This document shows, piece by piece, positions 54,538 through 63,573 of a DNA stretch of 64,000 nucleotides; position 1 is the first letter of the stretch; every line of letters starts with the position of its first letter. The stretch comes from SZUA-35 sp965530755 (GTDB lineage Bacteria; Actinomycetota; Acidimicrobiia; Acidimicrobiales; SZUA-35). The translations under genes were made by a program, and so were the position numbers. The stretch covers positions 1-64,000 of the forward strand of contig CBESNA010000003.1 in assembly GCA_965530755.1 (NCBI GenBank), read 5' to 3'. The notes beneath the pieces were generated by a model. The model was given only the letters and a program-made list of their open reading frames with translations, ran no database searches and was not told where the DNA came from.

Positions 54538-56685
54538 TCAGGTTCGCCGACGCTCGACGAAGGCCAGCGCCAGCGCCGCGAAGATCAGCAATGCTCCGAT
54601 GCCAATCGTCCGGCTGTTACCGGACCCGTCGGCCGGCGCTGCGTCGGCCGGGATCAGCCGACTCTCCATCGGAACCGGGATGGCAGGCGGATTCGTGTCG
54701 ACCACCTCGACCGATCGGCGCTCGCCCCGGAAGGTGAGATCGATCGGCTCGTTCGGTGAGCCGATCATCGTGCAGGTCACCGGCACGGGACCGTAACCAC
54801 CATCCGCCAGGGGTCGACCGCGACCGAACTCGCACGGAGTCGAATCGATCGCGGTGATCGACAACGGCTTGTCGAGGTGCGTCCGTAGCTCGCCTCGACA
54901 AGTGATCCGCCCGAGGTAACCCTCGCAGTCGAGGGTGAGATCGTCGAGGGCATCCATCGGGCCACGTCCACTGAACCGCTCCAACACCGCCTCCACCCGG
55001 CGCCGATTCACGGCCCCGAAGACCGGCACCTCGGAGTTCATCAACGAATCGAGAGAAGGTCGGTAGACCTCTTCGCTTCCCGCATCGCTGTAGCAGCCAC
55101 CCGGCGTGATCTCGATCGAGGTCCGCTCCACGATCCCGTCGAGCCCGAACGACAGATCACCCAGGCGCTCGAGTTCGACTTCCATCACCTCCTCGGCGAA
55201 GGGGTCGACGGCACCCAGCTGATCGCCCCACCAGCGCAACGCCGTTTCCTCGTTCGGAGCGCAGTTCGGGAATCCGACAGCAACCGGACGATCGTCGAAC
55301 CCGTAGTACTCGTCTCGCAAACCGAACAGCCCGTGGCCCCACTCATGGGTCAGCGTCTGTGCCGCCGCCAGCGGATCGAACTGCGAGATGTGCACCCGTG
55401 CATCACCGAAGCGAAGCTGTCCCCGTGGCGCCAGCTCGTTCGGTTCGAACGTCTCGAAGGATGTGCCACGAGAGTCGGAGAGAAAGCGTTCCTCATGGCG
55501 ATAGAGCGCCGTGATCTGCAGATTCGATAGGTCGAAGCCGACGTCACCCTCGGACTCGGTCCCGCCGAACAAGACCCCCACTTCGTCGGCGAGATCGTCC
55601 TCCAGGTACCAGAAGTTGAAACGATCGACGTTGGACGCCAGTGGTTCGGTCGCCAATGGACCCCACACCAACCGTTGCGCCGGTTCGCCCGTGTCGACTG
55701 GCTCGCCGTCGGCGTCGACACCGGTCGGGCCATCGATCGTCAGCAGGCCGGTTGCCAAACTCGGAAGGTCGAGCGGTGGTTCGCCTCCGACCGGAAGCGA
55801 CAGACCCGAGCCGACGAACACGACATTGATCCGCTCCGCACTCGGACGATTGTGCCCTCCGATGAGCTCGGTCAATTCTCCAGAGATCACCTGGAACGGT
55901 TGACCCCCTGGCTGCTCGACACACGTCTCGGCCGAGAGACCGATGCACGGCCACAGCCGATATCGACCGACCGGGAGCTCGGGTTCGAATGATCCCTCAG
56001 TGGAAACGAACGGCTCCTGCACCTCGAGCGGCACCGTTCGAAGAACGTCGCCCCCGTCGCGATTGCGAATCGTCACGAACAGTCCAGCCAGCGGCTCGTA
56101 GACATAGCTGAACCAGCGAAGCGGACGGCCATCGAAGACCACGGACTCCCCGCTGCCGATCGTCGAGAACGAAAAGCTGGGATTGGCATTCCACGTCGTC
56201 GTGATGGCGGCGGCGCCCTGTTCGATCATGCCGTCGATGAAGAGGTCGAACGTCACCGTGCCCTGTTCGTATCGCTCACTGAGCAGACTCTGGCAACGCA
56301 CCATCTCTGAGGTGTCGTCGACGAAGCATCGGGTGTAGTCGCCGCTGGATGCGATCAGCTCGACATCGTTGATGACGGCCGCAGCGTCGGGCCGAAGGAC
56401 AAAACGACAGTCCACGGACCACCCGGGCTCGAGCGGCGCTCCGCTCCCGCATTCCCCGGGCAACTCGACCAATGCGCCGATCCCCGTGAGGTCGGTCACT
56501 TCCTCCACTTCGCCCGGCTCCACTTCGCCCGGCTCCACTTCGCCCGGCTCCGCGGCCTCCTGAGCCCCGGCGACCCCACGACTCGGCCCGAAACCGATGC
56601 CGAGCACGACGATGAGCGCGGCGAGCCACGCGCCGACCAGCACCGGGCCAACGGTGCGCGCGTTGTCCCGCTGAGAACCAAACAT
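54538..56685 (-). CDS. Membrane-anchored M64-like zinc metalloprotease
   Basis: A 715-residue exported protein. An N-terminal hydrophobic segment (about 15-35) is followed by Glu/Pro/Gly/Val repeats, beta-rich domains, and a zinc-peptidase motif H447EWGHGLFGLRDEY with E448 and H451, the HExxHxxxGLxDEY pattern of M64 (IgA-peptidase-like) enzymes. C-terminally a beta domain is followed by one membrane span (about 690-710) and RRRT. The active site would face outside. CLCA-type metalloproteases share a similar motif. Divergent from the oxidoreductase gene. Confidence 0.85.
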   Translation of the reverse strand: MFGSQRDNARTVGPVLVGAWLAALIVVLGIGFGPSRGVAGAQEAAEPGEVEPGEVEPGEVEEVTDLTGIGALVELPGECGSGAPLEPGWSVDCRFVLRPDAAAVINDVELIASSGDYTRCFVDDTSEMVRCQSLLSERYEQGTVTFDLFIDGMIEQGAAAITTTWNANPSFSFSTIGSGESVVFDGRPLRWFSYVYEPLAGLFVTIRNRDGGDVLRTVPLEVQEPFVSTEGSFEPELPVGRYRLWPCIGLSAETCVEQPGGQPFQVISGELTELIGGHNRPSAERINVVFVGSGLSLPVGGEPPLDLPSLATGLLTIDGPTGVDADGEPVDTGEPAQRLVWGPLATEPLASNVDRFNFWYLEDDLADEVGVLFGGTESEGDVGFDLSNLQITALYRHEERFLSDSRGTSFETFEPNELAPRGQLRFGDARVHISQFDPLAAAQTLTHEWGHGLFGLRDEYYGFDDRPVAVGFPNCAPNEETALRWWGDQLGAVDPFAEEVMEVELERLGDLSFGLDGIVERTSIEITPGGCYSDAGSEEVYRPSLDSLMNSEVPVFGAVNRRRVEAVLERFSGRGPMDALDDLTLDCEGYLGRITCRGELRTHLDKPLSITAIDSTPCEFGRGRPLADGGYGPVPVTCTMIGSPNEPIDLTFRGERRSVEVVDTNPPAIPVPMESRLIPADAAPADGSGNSRTIGIGALLIFAALALAFVERRRT
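56506..56550. repeat. In-frame 15-bp tandem repeat in the metalloprotease gene
   Basis: Three identical copies of CACTTCGCCCGGCTC, which read on the minus strand encode Glu-Pro-Gly-Glu-Val units just after the signal/anchor segment. The period is five codons, so copy number can change without a frameshift. Confidence 0.9.
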
Positions 56686-56729
56686 CGTCGAGAGAGTGTG
56701 GCACCTTCACCGCTGCATCCGACGGCAAC

Positions 56730-56735
56730 TACGGT
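56730..56735 (+). promoter_or_regulatory. Candidate -10 box, leaderless start at 56742
   Basis: TACGGT fits TANNNT and ends six bases before the ATG, with no ribosome-binding site between. Confidence 0.45.
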
Positions 56736-56741
56736 TCGGCC

Positions 56742-57761
56742 ATGACCCTTCGCGTGGGATTTCTCGGAGCCGGCGTCATCGCCACCTATCACTCGAAGGG
56801 CTTGCGGGCGTCGGGCGAGGTCGTCGAGCGCTCGACGGTGTTCGACCCCGACTCCGAGCGGTCGCAGCGTTTCGCCGCCGCGACCGGGGCAGCGATCGCC
56901 TCGGGCCCGGAGGAGGTGATCGACACCAGTGATGTCGTCTATGTGTGCACATGGACCAGCGAGCACGAACGCCTGGTCCAGATGGCAGCCGAAGCAGGAG
57001 TGGCGGTGTTCTGCGAAAAGCCGCTCGGCGTGTCACTCGACTCGGCACGCCGCATGGTCGAATCCGTCCGCCGGGCCGGGGTCGCCAACCAGGTCGGCCT
57101 GATCCTGCGCCGCTCGCCGGTATTCCACCTGCTCAAACAGCTCGGGGAGGAGCCGGCGAGCGGCGAACTCATCACGGTGATCTTCCGCGATGATCAGTTC
57201 CTCCCGGTCCAGGGACACTACGGGAGCACCTGGCGAGCCGATCCGACGCTGGCCGGTGCCGGTGTGTTGCTCGAACACTCGATCCACGATGTCGACCTCC
57301 TCGAATGGATGTTCGGACCGATCACCTCGGTCTCGGCTTCGACTCGTTTCGTGAACGAGATCGTCGGCATCGAGGACTCCGTGGTCGCCCACTTCCAGTT
57401 CCAATCCGGGCTCCACGCCACACTCAGCTCCGTCTGGCACGACCTCTTGCAGCGCCCGTCCAATCGACAGGTCGAGGTGTTCGGCACCGAACTGTGGGCC
57501 CAGCTCACTGGCGAATGGTTCGGCGAGGTTCGATGGACTCAAGGAAGCGCTGACGGCGAGATCCACTCGTGTAGCGGCGGGGCTGTCGTTGCTGCGGTAG
57601 ACGATCCGCGAGCGGGGGAGAACCCAGACGGTGCGTTCATCCGATCGGTGCGCAACGGTGAGCCCGCCTATCCGGCGATGGCCGACGCGCTTCGGGCCCA
57701 CGAGGTGGTCGACGCTGCCTACCGGTCGGCAGCCTCCGGCGGCGTCATCGTCGACGTGTGA
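56742..57761 (+). CDS. Gfo/Idh/MocA-family oxidoreductase
   Basis: A 339-residue NAD(P)-dependent oxidoreductase with the Rossmann motif GFLGAGVIATYHSKGL, CEKPLGVSLDSARRM and a C-terminal substrate domain including EHSIHDVDLLEWMFGP. Paralogous in architecture to the enzyme at 15234-16355 but clearly divergent. The MFS gene follows 63 bases later on the same strand, so it may transport the substrate or product. The sugar or inositol substrate is unknown. Confidence 0.92.
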   Translation: MTLRVGFLGAGVIATYHSKGLRASGEVVERSTVFDPDSERSQRFAAATGAAIASGPEEVIDTSDVVYVCTWTSEHERLVQMAAEAGVAVFCEKPLGVSLDSARRMVESVRRAGVANQVGLILRRSPVFHLLKQLGEEPASGELITVIFRDDQFLPVQGHYGSTWRADPTLAGAGVLLEHSIHDVDLLEWMFGPITSVSASTRFVNEIVGIEDSVVAHFQFQSGLHATLSSVWHDLLQRPSNRQVEVFGTELWAQLTGEWFGEVRWTQGSADGEIHSCSGGAVVAAVDDPRAGENPDGAFIRSVRNGEPAYPAMADALRAHEVVDAAYRSAASGGVIVDV

Positions 57762-57824
57762 GACGGCGTCGTGCCGCGCCGGCCACCTTTTCGTGGGCAA
57801 CCAGATTCCTGAAAGGATGCGGCT

Positions 57825-59120
57825 GTGACCGACACTGCTGAGAACGACGCCGCTCAACAGACCGATCCCGATCGACGTCCTGCGAACGCGCTCACCATCG
57901 CACCATTCCGACTGCTCTGGTTCAACAACGTCTTCTACTTCCTGGTCGTGAACGCGCAGCGATTCGTCTTCGGCTGGTTCGTTCTCGACGGACTCGACGG
58001 CAACGAACGCGATCAGGCAGTGGCCGTGTTCGCCCTCGGAGCACCTTCGATCTTCATCGTCTTGCACGCCGGTGTCTGGGCCGATCGCCACGATCGGCGC
58101 CGCCTGCTCATGGCGTCCCAAGCCGGATCGCTGGCTGCCATCGTCGCCTTCGCTGTCCTCCTCGAGCTCGACAGGGCCTCATTCACATGGGTGTTGGTAG
58201 TTGCTGTCGCTGCCGGTGCAGCGGCCGCCGTCGGCCAGCCCGTCAGATCGGCGCTCGTTCCTGCTCTTGTCCCACGACTGCAGCTCTTCAGCGCCATCGC
58301 CGTCACCGCGCTGGCCATGACGCTGTCGATGATCCTGGGCCCTGTCCTCAGCGAAGCCGTTGGCGACGCGTTCGGGTTCTCCGCTGCGTTCTGGTTCCTG
58401 GCCGGCCTCCTCCTGGTCGGTCTCGCCTTCCTGGTGCCGCTCCGAGTTCCCGAACATGAGTCAGACGACAACGCAATCGGAGTCCAGGGCCGCGCTCCAT
58501 CATTGGCCGGCGAGTCGGTCCTTCGTCAGGCCGGCGAGGCCTTCCGCCATGTCCTCGCCGACCCATCACTCAAGAAGCTGTTCCTCCTCCTCACCGTGGC
58601 CGGCCTCACCGTCAACCCGTCCGTCATGGTCACGTTGCAGGCATTCGTAAAGGAGGAACTCGGACGCGAGGCCGGCGACGCTGCACCGCTGCTCGCGCTC
58701 ATGGGCGTCGGGATCGCCATCTCCTCTGTCGTCGTGATGCGCAAAGGCGACATGGCAAACAAGGGCGCCGCATTCCAGCGGGCACTCATGACCGGTTCCA
58801 CCATGACTTTCCTCATGGGCCGGGTCACGGAGTACTGGATGTTGCTGCCTCTCGTCCTCCTCATGGGACTCGCCGGCGGCTTCTACATCAACATGAACCA
58901 AGGTCTGATCCAAGCCAACACACCCCAACGTCTCATGGGGCGGGTGATGGCCCTCTACACCCTGATACAGGTTGGTTTGCTGCCGATCGGCTCCCTGATC
59001 ATCGGTCTGGTCGCATCGAGTATCGGAATCGGCACCACGATCTCGATTGCCGCTGCGATCTGCCTGGTCACCGGCGTGATCGTCTACGTGTCTGACGCCG
59101 ACTTCAGGGAGCTCTCATAG
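57825..59120 (+). CDS. MFS transporter (enterobactin-exporter-like)
   Basis: A 431-residue major facilitator with 12 expected hydrophobic spans; RFVFGWFVLDGL and WADRHDRRRLLMASQAG (the loop 2-3 motif A region) are seen, as in the EntS/MFS_3 group of exporters. The GTG start at 57825 is preceded by GAAAGGA. The last 17 bases overlap, in antiparallel fashion, the 3' end of the phosphatase gene. Substrate unknown. Confidence 0.9.
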   Translation: MTDTAENDAAQQTDPDRRPANALTIAPFRLLWFNNVFYFLVVNAQRFVFGWFVLDGLDGNERDQAVAVFALGAPSIFIVLHAGVWADRHDRRRLLMASQAGSLAAIVAFAVLLELDRASFTWVLVVAVAAGAAAAVGQPVRSALVPALVPRLQLFSAIAVTALAMTLSMILGPVLSEAVGDAFGFSAAFWFLAGLLLVGLAFLVPLRVPEHESDDNAIGVQGRAPSLAGESVLRQAGEAFRHVLADPSLKKLFLLLTVAGLTVNPSVMVTLQAFVKEELGREAGDAAPLLALMGVGIAISSVVVMRKGDMANKGAAFQRALMTGSTMTFLMGRVTEYWMLLPLVLLMGLAGGFYINMNQGLIQANTPQRLMGRVMALYTLIQVGLLPIGSLIIGLVASSIGIGTTISIAAAICLVTGVIVYVSDADFRELS

Positions 59121-59937
59121 CGTCGGCTCGACCGGCGGCGAGCGCGGCGAGCGCGGCTCGATGCAGATCGGCATTGGCCGCGGCCACGATCCAACCCCCG
59201 GCGAGTGGGCTACCACCGTCGACCGTCGTCACCACACCTCCAGCGCCTTCCACGATCGGAATGAGCGGCACGATGTCGTAGGGCTGCAGCCGGTTCTCGA
59301 TCACCAGGTCACCGAATCCAGCGGCCAGGAACCCGTAGTTGGCGCAATCACCGTCGTATCGGGACTGCTGCACCTCGCGCTCCACGGCGGCGAACCCCCA
59401 CCGTTCCTCCCGCGTCCGGAACATGCCGGGATGGGTACAGAGCAGCACTGCCTCGGCCAGCTCGGTGATTGATCGCGTCGCCACCGAAGTGAACGGTGCA
59501 TCACCCGACCTCATCCTGGTGACCCCGCCGTGACCGACGTGAGTGACATCGAGCACCGGCTGATGCATCCAGCCCGCTACAGGAGTCCCGCCGACGGACA
59601 CACCGACGAGGCTGCCCCACATGGGTCGGCCAGTGACAAAAGCGCGGGTGCCGTCGATCGGATCGATGATCCATTCGACGTCGGCGGTGCCGTCGTGGCG
59701 CGCTGCCTCTTCGCCGACGATGGAGTGGTCGGGAAACCGTTCCAGGATGGCGGCTCGGAAGCGATCCTCGAGCGTGCGGTCGGCGATCGTCACCGGATCG
59801 AATCCGCCATCGTCCTTGTTGCCGATGTCGAGGGCGGTGCCGAACCATTGGAGGGCACTCGTGCTGATCGCCACGAACGAATCGGTGAGTTCGTCGATTG
59901 CGTCGGCCAGCTCTGTGCGAAGGTCGTCGTGGCTCAC
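59104..59937 (-). CDS. Inositol-monophosphatase-family phosphatase (HisN-like)
   Basis: A Mg2+-dependent phosphatase, 277 residues. Motifs: VGEEAARHDG with metal-binding Glu, WIIDPIDGTRAF, and the DGDCANYGFLAAG plus YDIVPLIPIVEGAGG C-terminal set, which most resembles histidinol-phosphatase HisN, though inositol phosphatases are close. It is translated from an ATG that overlaps the stop of the IclR gene (ATGA), so the two are co-expressed. No other histidine genes are near, so it may serve another sugar or polyol phosphate. Confidence 0.87.
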   Translation of the reverse strand: MSHDDLRTELADAIDELTDSFVAISTSALQWFGTALDIGNKDDGGFDPVTIADRTLEDRFRAAILERFPDHSIVGEEAARHDGTADVEWIIDPIDGTRAFVTGRPMWGSLVGVSVGGTPVAGWMHQPVLDVTHVGHGGVTRMRSGDAPFTSVATRSITELAEAVLLCTHPGMFRTREERWGFAAVEREVQQSRYDGDCANYGFLAAGFGDLVIENRLQPYDIVPLIPIVEGAGGVVTTVDGGSPLAGGWIVAAANADLHRAALAALAAGRADAMRAP

Positions 59938-60761
59938 GACTTCGGTGCCGATTCGAACTCTTCCTGCAGCGCTTCGGCGTCGACGGCGACGACGAGTCCC
60001 TCACCGATGCGGGCCGCAGCGGCGGCGACGCATTCCTCGAAGCGGGCGGCCGAGGTTCCCGGGAACCGATACGCCGGCCCGTGCAGGTGCACGGCTCCGA
60101 TCACGTCGCCCATGCCGGTGATGATCGGGGCCGCCACTGCATTGATCCCACTCTCGAGCTCCTCCATCGTCCAGGCCACCCCTGCCTCCCTCACCCGTTC
60201 CAGCCGTTCGCGGACACGTTTGGGTTCGGCAATCGATGCCTTGGTCGGCGCTTCCAACTCGCGCTCGAGAAAGCCGAGCACGGCCTCGGCCGGCCACTGG
60301 GCGAGGACTACGACCCCGGAGGCAACCACGTGCATCGGCAGGCGGCTCCCGACCCAGTCCTGAACCTGGACTGCCTGCTGGCTGTCGACCTGATCTAGGT
60401 AGTGCATCGTGTATCCGGCGGCGACCGACAGCCCCGCCGCCTCGTTGCATGTGCGAGCCAGCCATTCGAGTTCGGGACGGGCCAACGCTTTCAAATTCTC
60501 GGACGAATCGGCGGCGGACGCCATCGTCAGTATCGACGCTCCGATCCGATAGATCCCGAGGTCGTCGCTTCGTTCGACGGCGCCGAGCGCCTCCAGGGTT
60601 CCCAACAGACGTGATGTGGTACTGACCGGCAAATCGACACGGCGGGCCAACTCGGTCAGACCAGACGGTGACGAGCCAATCGCTTCCAGCAACCGGAACG
60701 CCCGACCGACGCTCTGCACCCCACCGCTCTGCACGCGGCCGTTGCGACCCGCTTCGCTCAT
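59934..60761 (-). CDS. IclR-family transcriptional regulator
   Basis: A 275-residue IclR regulator: HTH at about 15-75 (FRLLEAIGSSPSGLTELARRVDLPVSTTSRLL), linker, then a GAF-like effector domain with YLDQVDSQQAVQVQDWVG and HVVASGVVVLA. The ATG at 60761 is used; an open frame much further upstream is antisense to the corrinoid gene and not real. It is divergent from the corrinoid methyltransferase cluster with an inverted repeat between, and is a probable regulator of that cluster; IclR proteins often control catabolic genes. Confidence 0.92.
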   Translation of the reverse strand: MSEAGRNGRVQSGGVQSVGRAFRLLEAIGSSPSGLTELARRVDLPVSTTSRLLGTLEALGAVERSDDLGIYRIGASILTMASAADSSENLKALARPELEWLARTCNEAAGLSVAAGYTMHYLDQVDSQQAVQVQDWVGSRLPMHVVASGVVVLAQWPAEAVLGFLERELEAPTKASIAEPKRVRERLERVREAGVAWTMEELESGINAVAAPIITGMGDVIGAVHLHGPAYRFPGTSAARFEECVAAAAARIGEGLVVAVDAEALQEEFESAPKS

Positions 60762-60825
60762 GGCGCCGTCGACCGGTTGCCGTTGTTGGTACTGAGACGC
60801 ATCCTGGATCCCTTGATGGCGTGGA

Positions 60826-60864
60826 GACTTCCATGATACGGTTTCTTTCCACATCTTGGAAGTC
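60826..60864. promoter_or_regulatory. Nested inverted repeats, putative IclR operator
   Basis: GACTTCCA at 60826-60833 and TGGAAGTC at 60857-60864 are perfect eight-base arms with a 23-base spacer. Inside, TTCCA at 60847-60851 pairs with TGGAA at 60857-60861 over five bases. This gives one right arm shared by two left arms, a layout fit for cooperative binding between the IclR gene and the corrinoid cluster. Confidence 0.65.
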
Positions 60865-60947
60865 CTAATCGGGCATCGGTTCCAAGGTCCTTTGTGTGTC
60901 GGCGATGTGTGTCGGCGACCACCGACTCGACGTTCCGGAGTGCTGCA

Positions 60948-61661
60948 ATGACCGATGTCTCCCCCGCTGATGACGACGAACTCGATCTCTCGACCCTGAG
61001 CGACGAGGAACTGGTCGCTCAGATGCACGACGACCTCTACGACGGTCTCGGTGCAGAGATCGTCGAGGGCACGAACATCCTCCTCGGGCGCGGCTGGGGG
61101 CCGGACAAGACCCTCAACATCGCCCTCGTCGAAGGCATGCGCATCGTCGGCATCGACTTCCGCGACGGCATCCTCTTCGTGCCGGAAGTCCTTCTCGCCG
61201 CCAACGCCATGAAGGCCGGCATGGAGATCCTTCGTCCGCTCCTGGCCGAGACCGGCGCCGAGCCTGTCGGCAAGGTCGTGATCGGCACCGTCAAGGGCGA
61301 CATCCACGACATCGGGAAGAACCTCGTCGCGATGATGCTGGAAGGCGCCGGGTTCGAGGTGATCGACCTCGGCATCAACACAGACGTCGATCGCTTCTTC
61401 GCCGCCCTCGACGAACACAAGCCGGACATTCTCGGCATGTCGGCCCTGCTCACCACGACCATGCCGTACATGAAGGTCGTGATCGACACCCTGATCGAGA
61501 AGGGGCGTCGAGAGGACTACATCGTGCTCGTCGGAGGGGCCCCGCTCAACCAGGAGTTCGGCGATGCCATCGGCGCCGACGGGTACTGTCGCGACGCAGC
61601 AGTCGCTGCCGAGATGGCCAAATCGATGGTGACCGAGCGTCGTGCCGCAGCTCGAGGCTGA
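60948..61661 (+). CDS. Corrinoid (B12-binding) methyltransferase protein
   Basis: A 237-residue corrinoid protein of the MtaC/MtbC/MttC kind. An N-terminal helical cap (about 15-105) is followed by the Rossmann-like B12 domain with the DxHxxG signature GDIHDIGKN, in which H120 is the lower cobalt ligand, then MSALLTTTM and a terminal GGAPLNQEFGDAIGADGY. It carries a methyl group between a substrate-specific methyltransferase and tetrahydrofolate. First gene of the cluster; the next gene's GTG lies 20 bases inside its end. Confidence 0.93.
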   Translation: MTDVSPADDDELDLSTLSDEELVAQMHDDLYDGLGAEIVEGTNILLGRGWGPDKTLNIALVEGMRIVGIDFRDGILFVPEVLLAANAMKAGMEILRPLLAETGAEPVGKVVIGTVKGDIHDIGKNLVAMMLEGAGFEVIDLGINTDVDRFFAALDEHKPDILGMSALLTTTMPYMKVVIDTLIEKGRREDYIVLVGGAPLNQEFGDAIGADGYCRDAAVAAEMAKSMVTERRAAARG

Positions 61662-62301
61662 CACCGACCGTCCAACCCCGAAGGTCCACGTCATCGGTTG
61701 CGGAGCGCTGGTCCGCGAGGTCCGGGCGGTCCTACCCGGCGAGCTCGGGATCACCGCCACGTATCTCCCCGCACCGCTCCACAATCGCCCCGACCGCATC
61801 GTCCCCGCCATCGACGATGTGCTCACCTCGATGGAACCCGTTGATCACGTGGTCATTGCCTACGGCGATTGCGGAACCGGCGGCGGACTCGACACCGCCA
61901 TGGATCGCTGGCGAACGACCTACTCGGCGACATTCGAGCGGCTGCCCGGGGATCACTGCTACGAGTTCTTCGCTGGATCAGCGGACTTCGCCGCCATTCA
62001 CGGTGACGAGCTCGGCACGTTCTTCCTCACCGACTATCTGGCCAGGCACTTCGAGCTGCTCATCTGGCAGGGTCTCGGCCTCGCCGACCACCCCGAGCTG
62101 CTCCCGATGTACTTCGGGAACTACACCCGCCTGGTCCACCTCTCACAGAACGATGATCCTGCGACCTTCGCCGAACTCGACGCCGCATCGCGAGCCGCGG
62201 CCGCACGGCTCGGACTACGCCACGAGCATCGCCGCACCGGCCTGGCACCCTTCGCAGCAGCCGTCGACGTGGCGCTTCGACCCATGACTGGAGTCAGCTG
62301 A
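61642..62301 (+). CDS. DUF1638 protein
   Basis: A 219-residue protein of DUF1638, opened by HVIGCGALVREVRAVL and with VIAYGDCGTGGGLD and later ELPIW-like LLIWQGLGLADHPELL. Two conserved cysteines (near residues 20 and 76) could bind a metal or cofactor. The family is found beside corrinoid methyltransferase systems for methylated amines and betaines, but has no proven function. It starts from GTG at 61642, overlapping the corrinoid gene. Confidence 0.87.
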   Translation: MPQLEADTDRPTPKVHVIGCGALVREVRAVLPGELGITATYLPAPLHNRPDRIVPAIDDVLTSMEPVDHVVIAYGDCGTGGGLDTAMDRWRTTYSATFERLPGDHCYEFFAGSADFAAIHGDELGTFFLTDYLARHFELLIWQGLGLADHPELLPMYFGNYTRLVHLSQNDDPATFAELDAASRAAAARLGLRHEHRRTGLAPFAAAVDVALRPMTGVS

Positions 62302-62305
62302 CACC

Positions 62306-62674
62306 ATGGCCCGCAAACCCCAACTCATCACCATTTTTTGGCGCGACATCCCCGCCCAGGTCAACACCAAGTCTCGGACCGACAAGCACCAGGTGCTGCT
62401 CAAGCCCCGATTCCAGAAGGCCATCGATCGAGCGGCGATGGTCGCCGACATCACGACCGCTTCGGGCTACGTCAACGAGTGGCGGCGCCACGCCGTCGAC
62501 GTCGATGGCGACCTCGCTGCAGCCGCGCAGGCTGAAGCCAACCGACTCGAGGCGATGTTCGATGCGCCTCGGCTCGAAGAACTGGTCATCGCCGGAGGCT
62601 TCGACACCAGCAAGCCGACACCCACAGCAGGCGACGACCCAGCAATCCACCACGAGCCCGGAGCAACGACATGA
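62306..62674 (+). CDS. 'Virulence factor' domain protein of corrinoid cluster
   Basis: A 122-residue soluble protein beginning MARKPQLITIFWRDIPAQV and with RFQKAIDRAAMVADITTASGYVNEWRR, the pattern of the small 'Virulence_fact' domain family found in corrinoid methyltransferase clusters of alphaproteobacteria and actinobacteria. The name is historical; nothing suggests virulence. Four bases after DUF1638 and overlapping the methyltransferase start by four (ATGA). Confidence 0.8.
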   Translation: MARKPQLITIFWRDIPAQVNTKSRTDKHQVLLKPRFQKAIDRAAMVADITTASGYVNEWRRHAVDVDGDLAAAAQAEANRLEAMFDAPRLEELVIAGGFDTSKPTPTAGDDPAIHHEPGATT

Positions 62675-63573
62675 CCGACACCATCATCAGTTCGGCCACC
62701 AAAGAAGTGGTCATCGGGTTCGGCCGCCCGTTCGTCATGATCGGCGAACGGATCAATCCGACAGGCCGCAAGCTCCTCGCCGAGGAGATGAAGAATGGCG
62801 ACTTCAGCCGGGTCGAGGCCGATGCCATCGCTCAGGTCGAAGCCGGTGCCCAGATGCTCGACGTGAACGCCGGCATTCCGCTCGTCGACGAACCGGCGTT
62901 GCTGGCCAAGGCGATCCAACTGGTGCAGAGCATCACCGACGTCCCGCTCTCCATCGACTCCTCGATCATCGAGGCGCTCGAAGCCGGCATCGCCGTCTAC
63001 CAGGGCAAGCCGCTCATCAACTCGGTCACCGGTGAGGACGAGGTGCTCGAGCGCGTGCTGCCGCTCGTGGCGAAAGCCGGAGCAGCCGTCGTGGCGATCT
63101 CCAACGACGAGACCGGCATCTCGGAGGACCCAGATGTCCGCTACGAAGTGGCGAAGAAGATCGTGAACCGAGCCGCTGACCACGGCATCGACAAGTCAGA
63201 CGTGATCGTCGATCCACTCGTGATGCCGATCGGCGCCATGGGGACCGCGGGCCAACAGGTCTTTCACCTCGTCGGCCGCCTCCGCAACGAACTCGGTGTC
63301 AACACGACCTGCGGTGCATCGAATGTGAGCTTCGGTCTGCCGAACCGCCATTCCATCACCGGCACGTTCCTCTCGATGGCCATCGGGGCAGGGATGACCT
63401 CGGCGATCATGAGCCCGCTGCACGAAGAGGTCAAACGAGCCGTGATGGCGGCCGATGTCCTCGCCGGGCACGACCAGGACTGCGCGGCCTGGATCCGCGC
63501 CAACCGCGACCCGAATGCCCCGCAAGGCGGTCGAGCCAGCAGGACCGGCCGTCGACGACGCCCGACCGACTGA
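62671..63573 (+). CDS. Methyltetrahydrofolate:corrinoid methyltransferase
   Basis: A 300-residue pterin-binding TIM-barrel (DHPS-like) enzyme. The typical IGERINPTGRK, AGAQMLDVNAGIP, LSIDSS and VSFGLPNR motifs are seen. It transfers methyl groups between the corrinoid protein and tetrahydrofolate, so that methyl groups enter the folate pool (MtgA/AcsE-type). A basic Gly/Arg/Pro tail of about 25 residues ends the protein. Its stop overlaps the next start (TGATG). Confidence 0.93.
   Translation: MTDTIISSATKEVVIGFGRPFVMIGERINPTGRKLLAEEMKNGDFSRVEADAIAQVEAGAQMLDVNAGIPLVDEPALLAKAIQLVQSITDVPLSIDSSIIEALEAGIAVYQGKPLINSVTGEDEVLERVLPLVAKAGAAVVAISNDETGISEDPDVRYEVAKKIVNRAADHGIDKSDVIVDPLVMPIGAMGTAGQQVFHLVGRLRNELGVNTTCGASNVSFGLPNRHSITGTFLSMAIGAGMTSAIMSPLHEEVKRAVMAADVLAGHDQDCAAWIRANRDPNAPQGGRASRTGRRRRPTD

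Noticed and set aside
54538..56685. Interpretation of the metalloprotease as a CLCA-type channel regulator
   Set aside because: The HEWGH motif is similar, but the spacing to GLxDEY fits M64 better and CLCA's other domains are not seen.
60762..61826. Upstream extension of the IclR reading frame to 61826
   Set aside because: The extension is antisense to the corrinoid and DUF1638 genes; the ATG at 60761 gives a normal IclR N-terminus.
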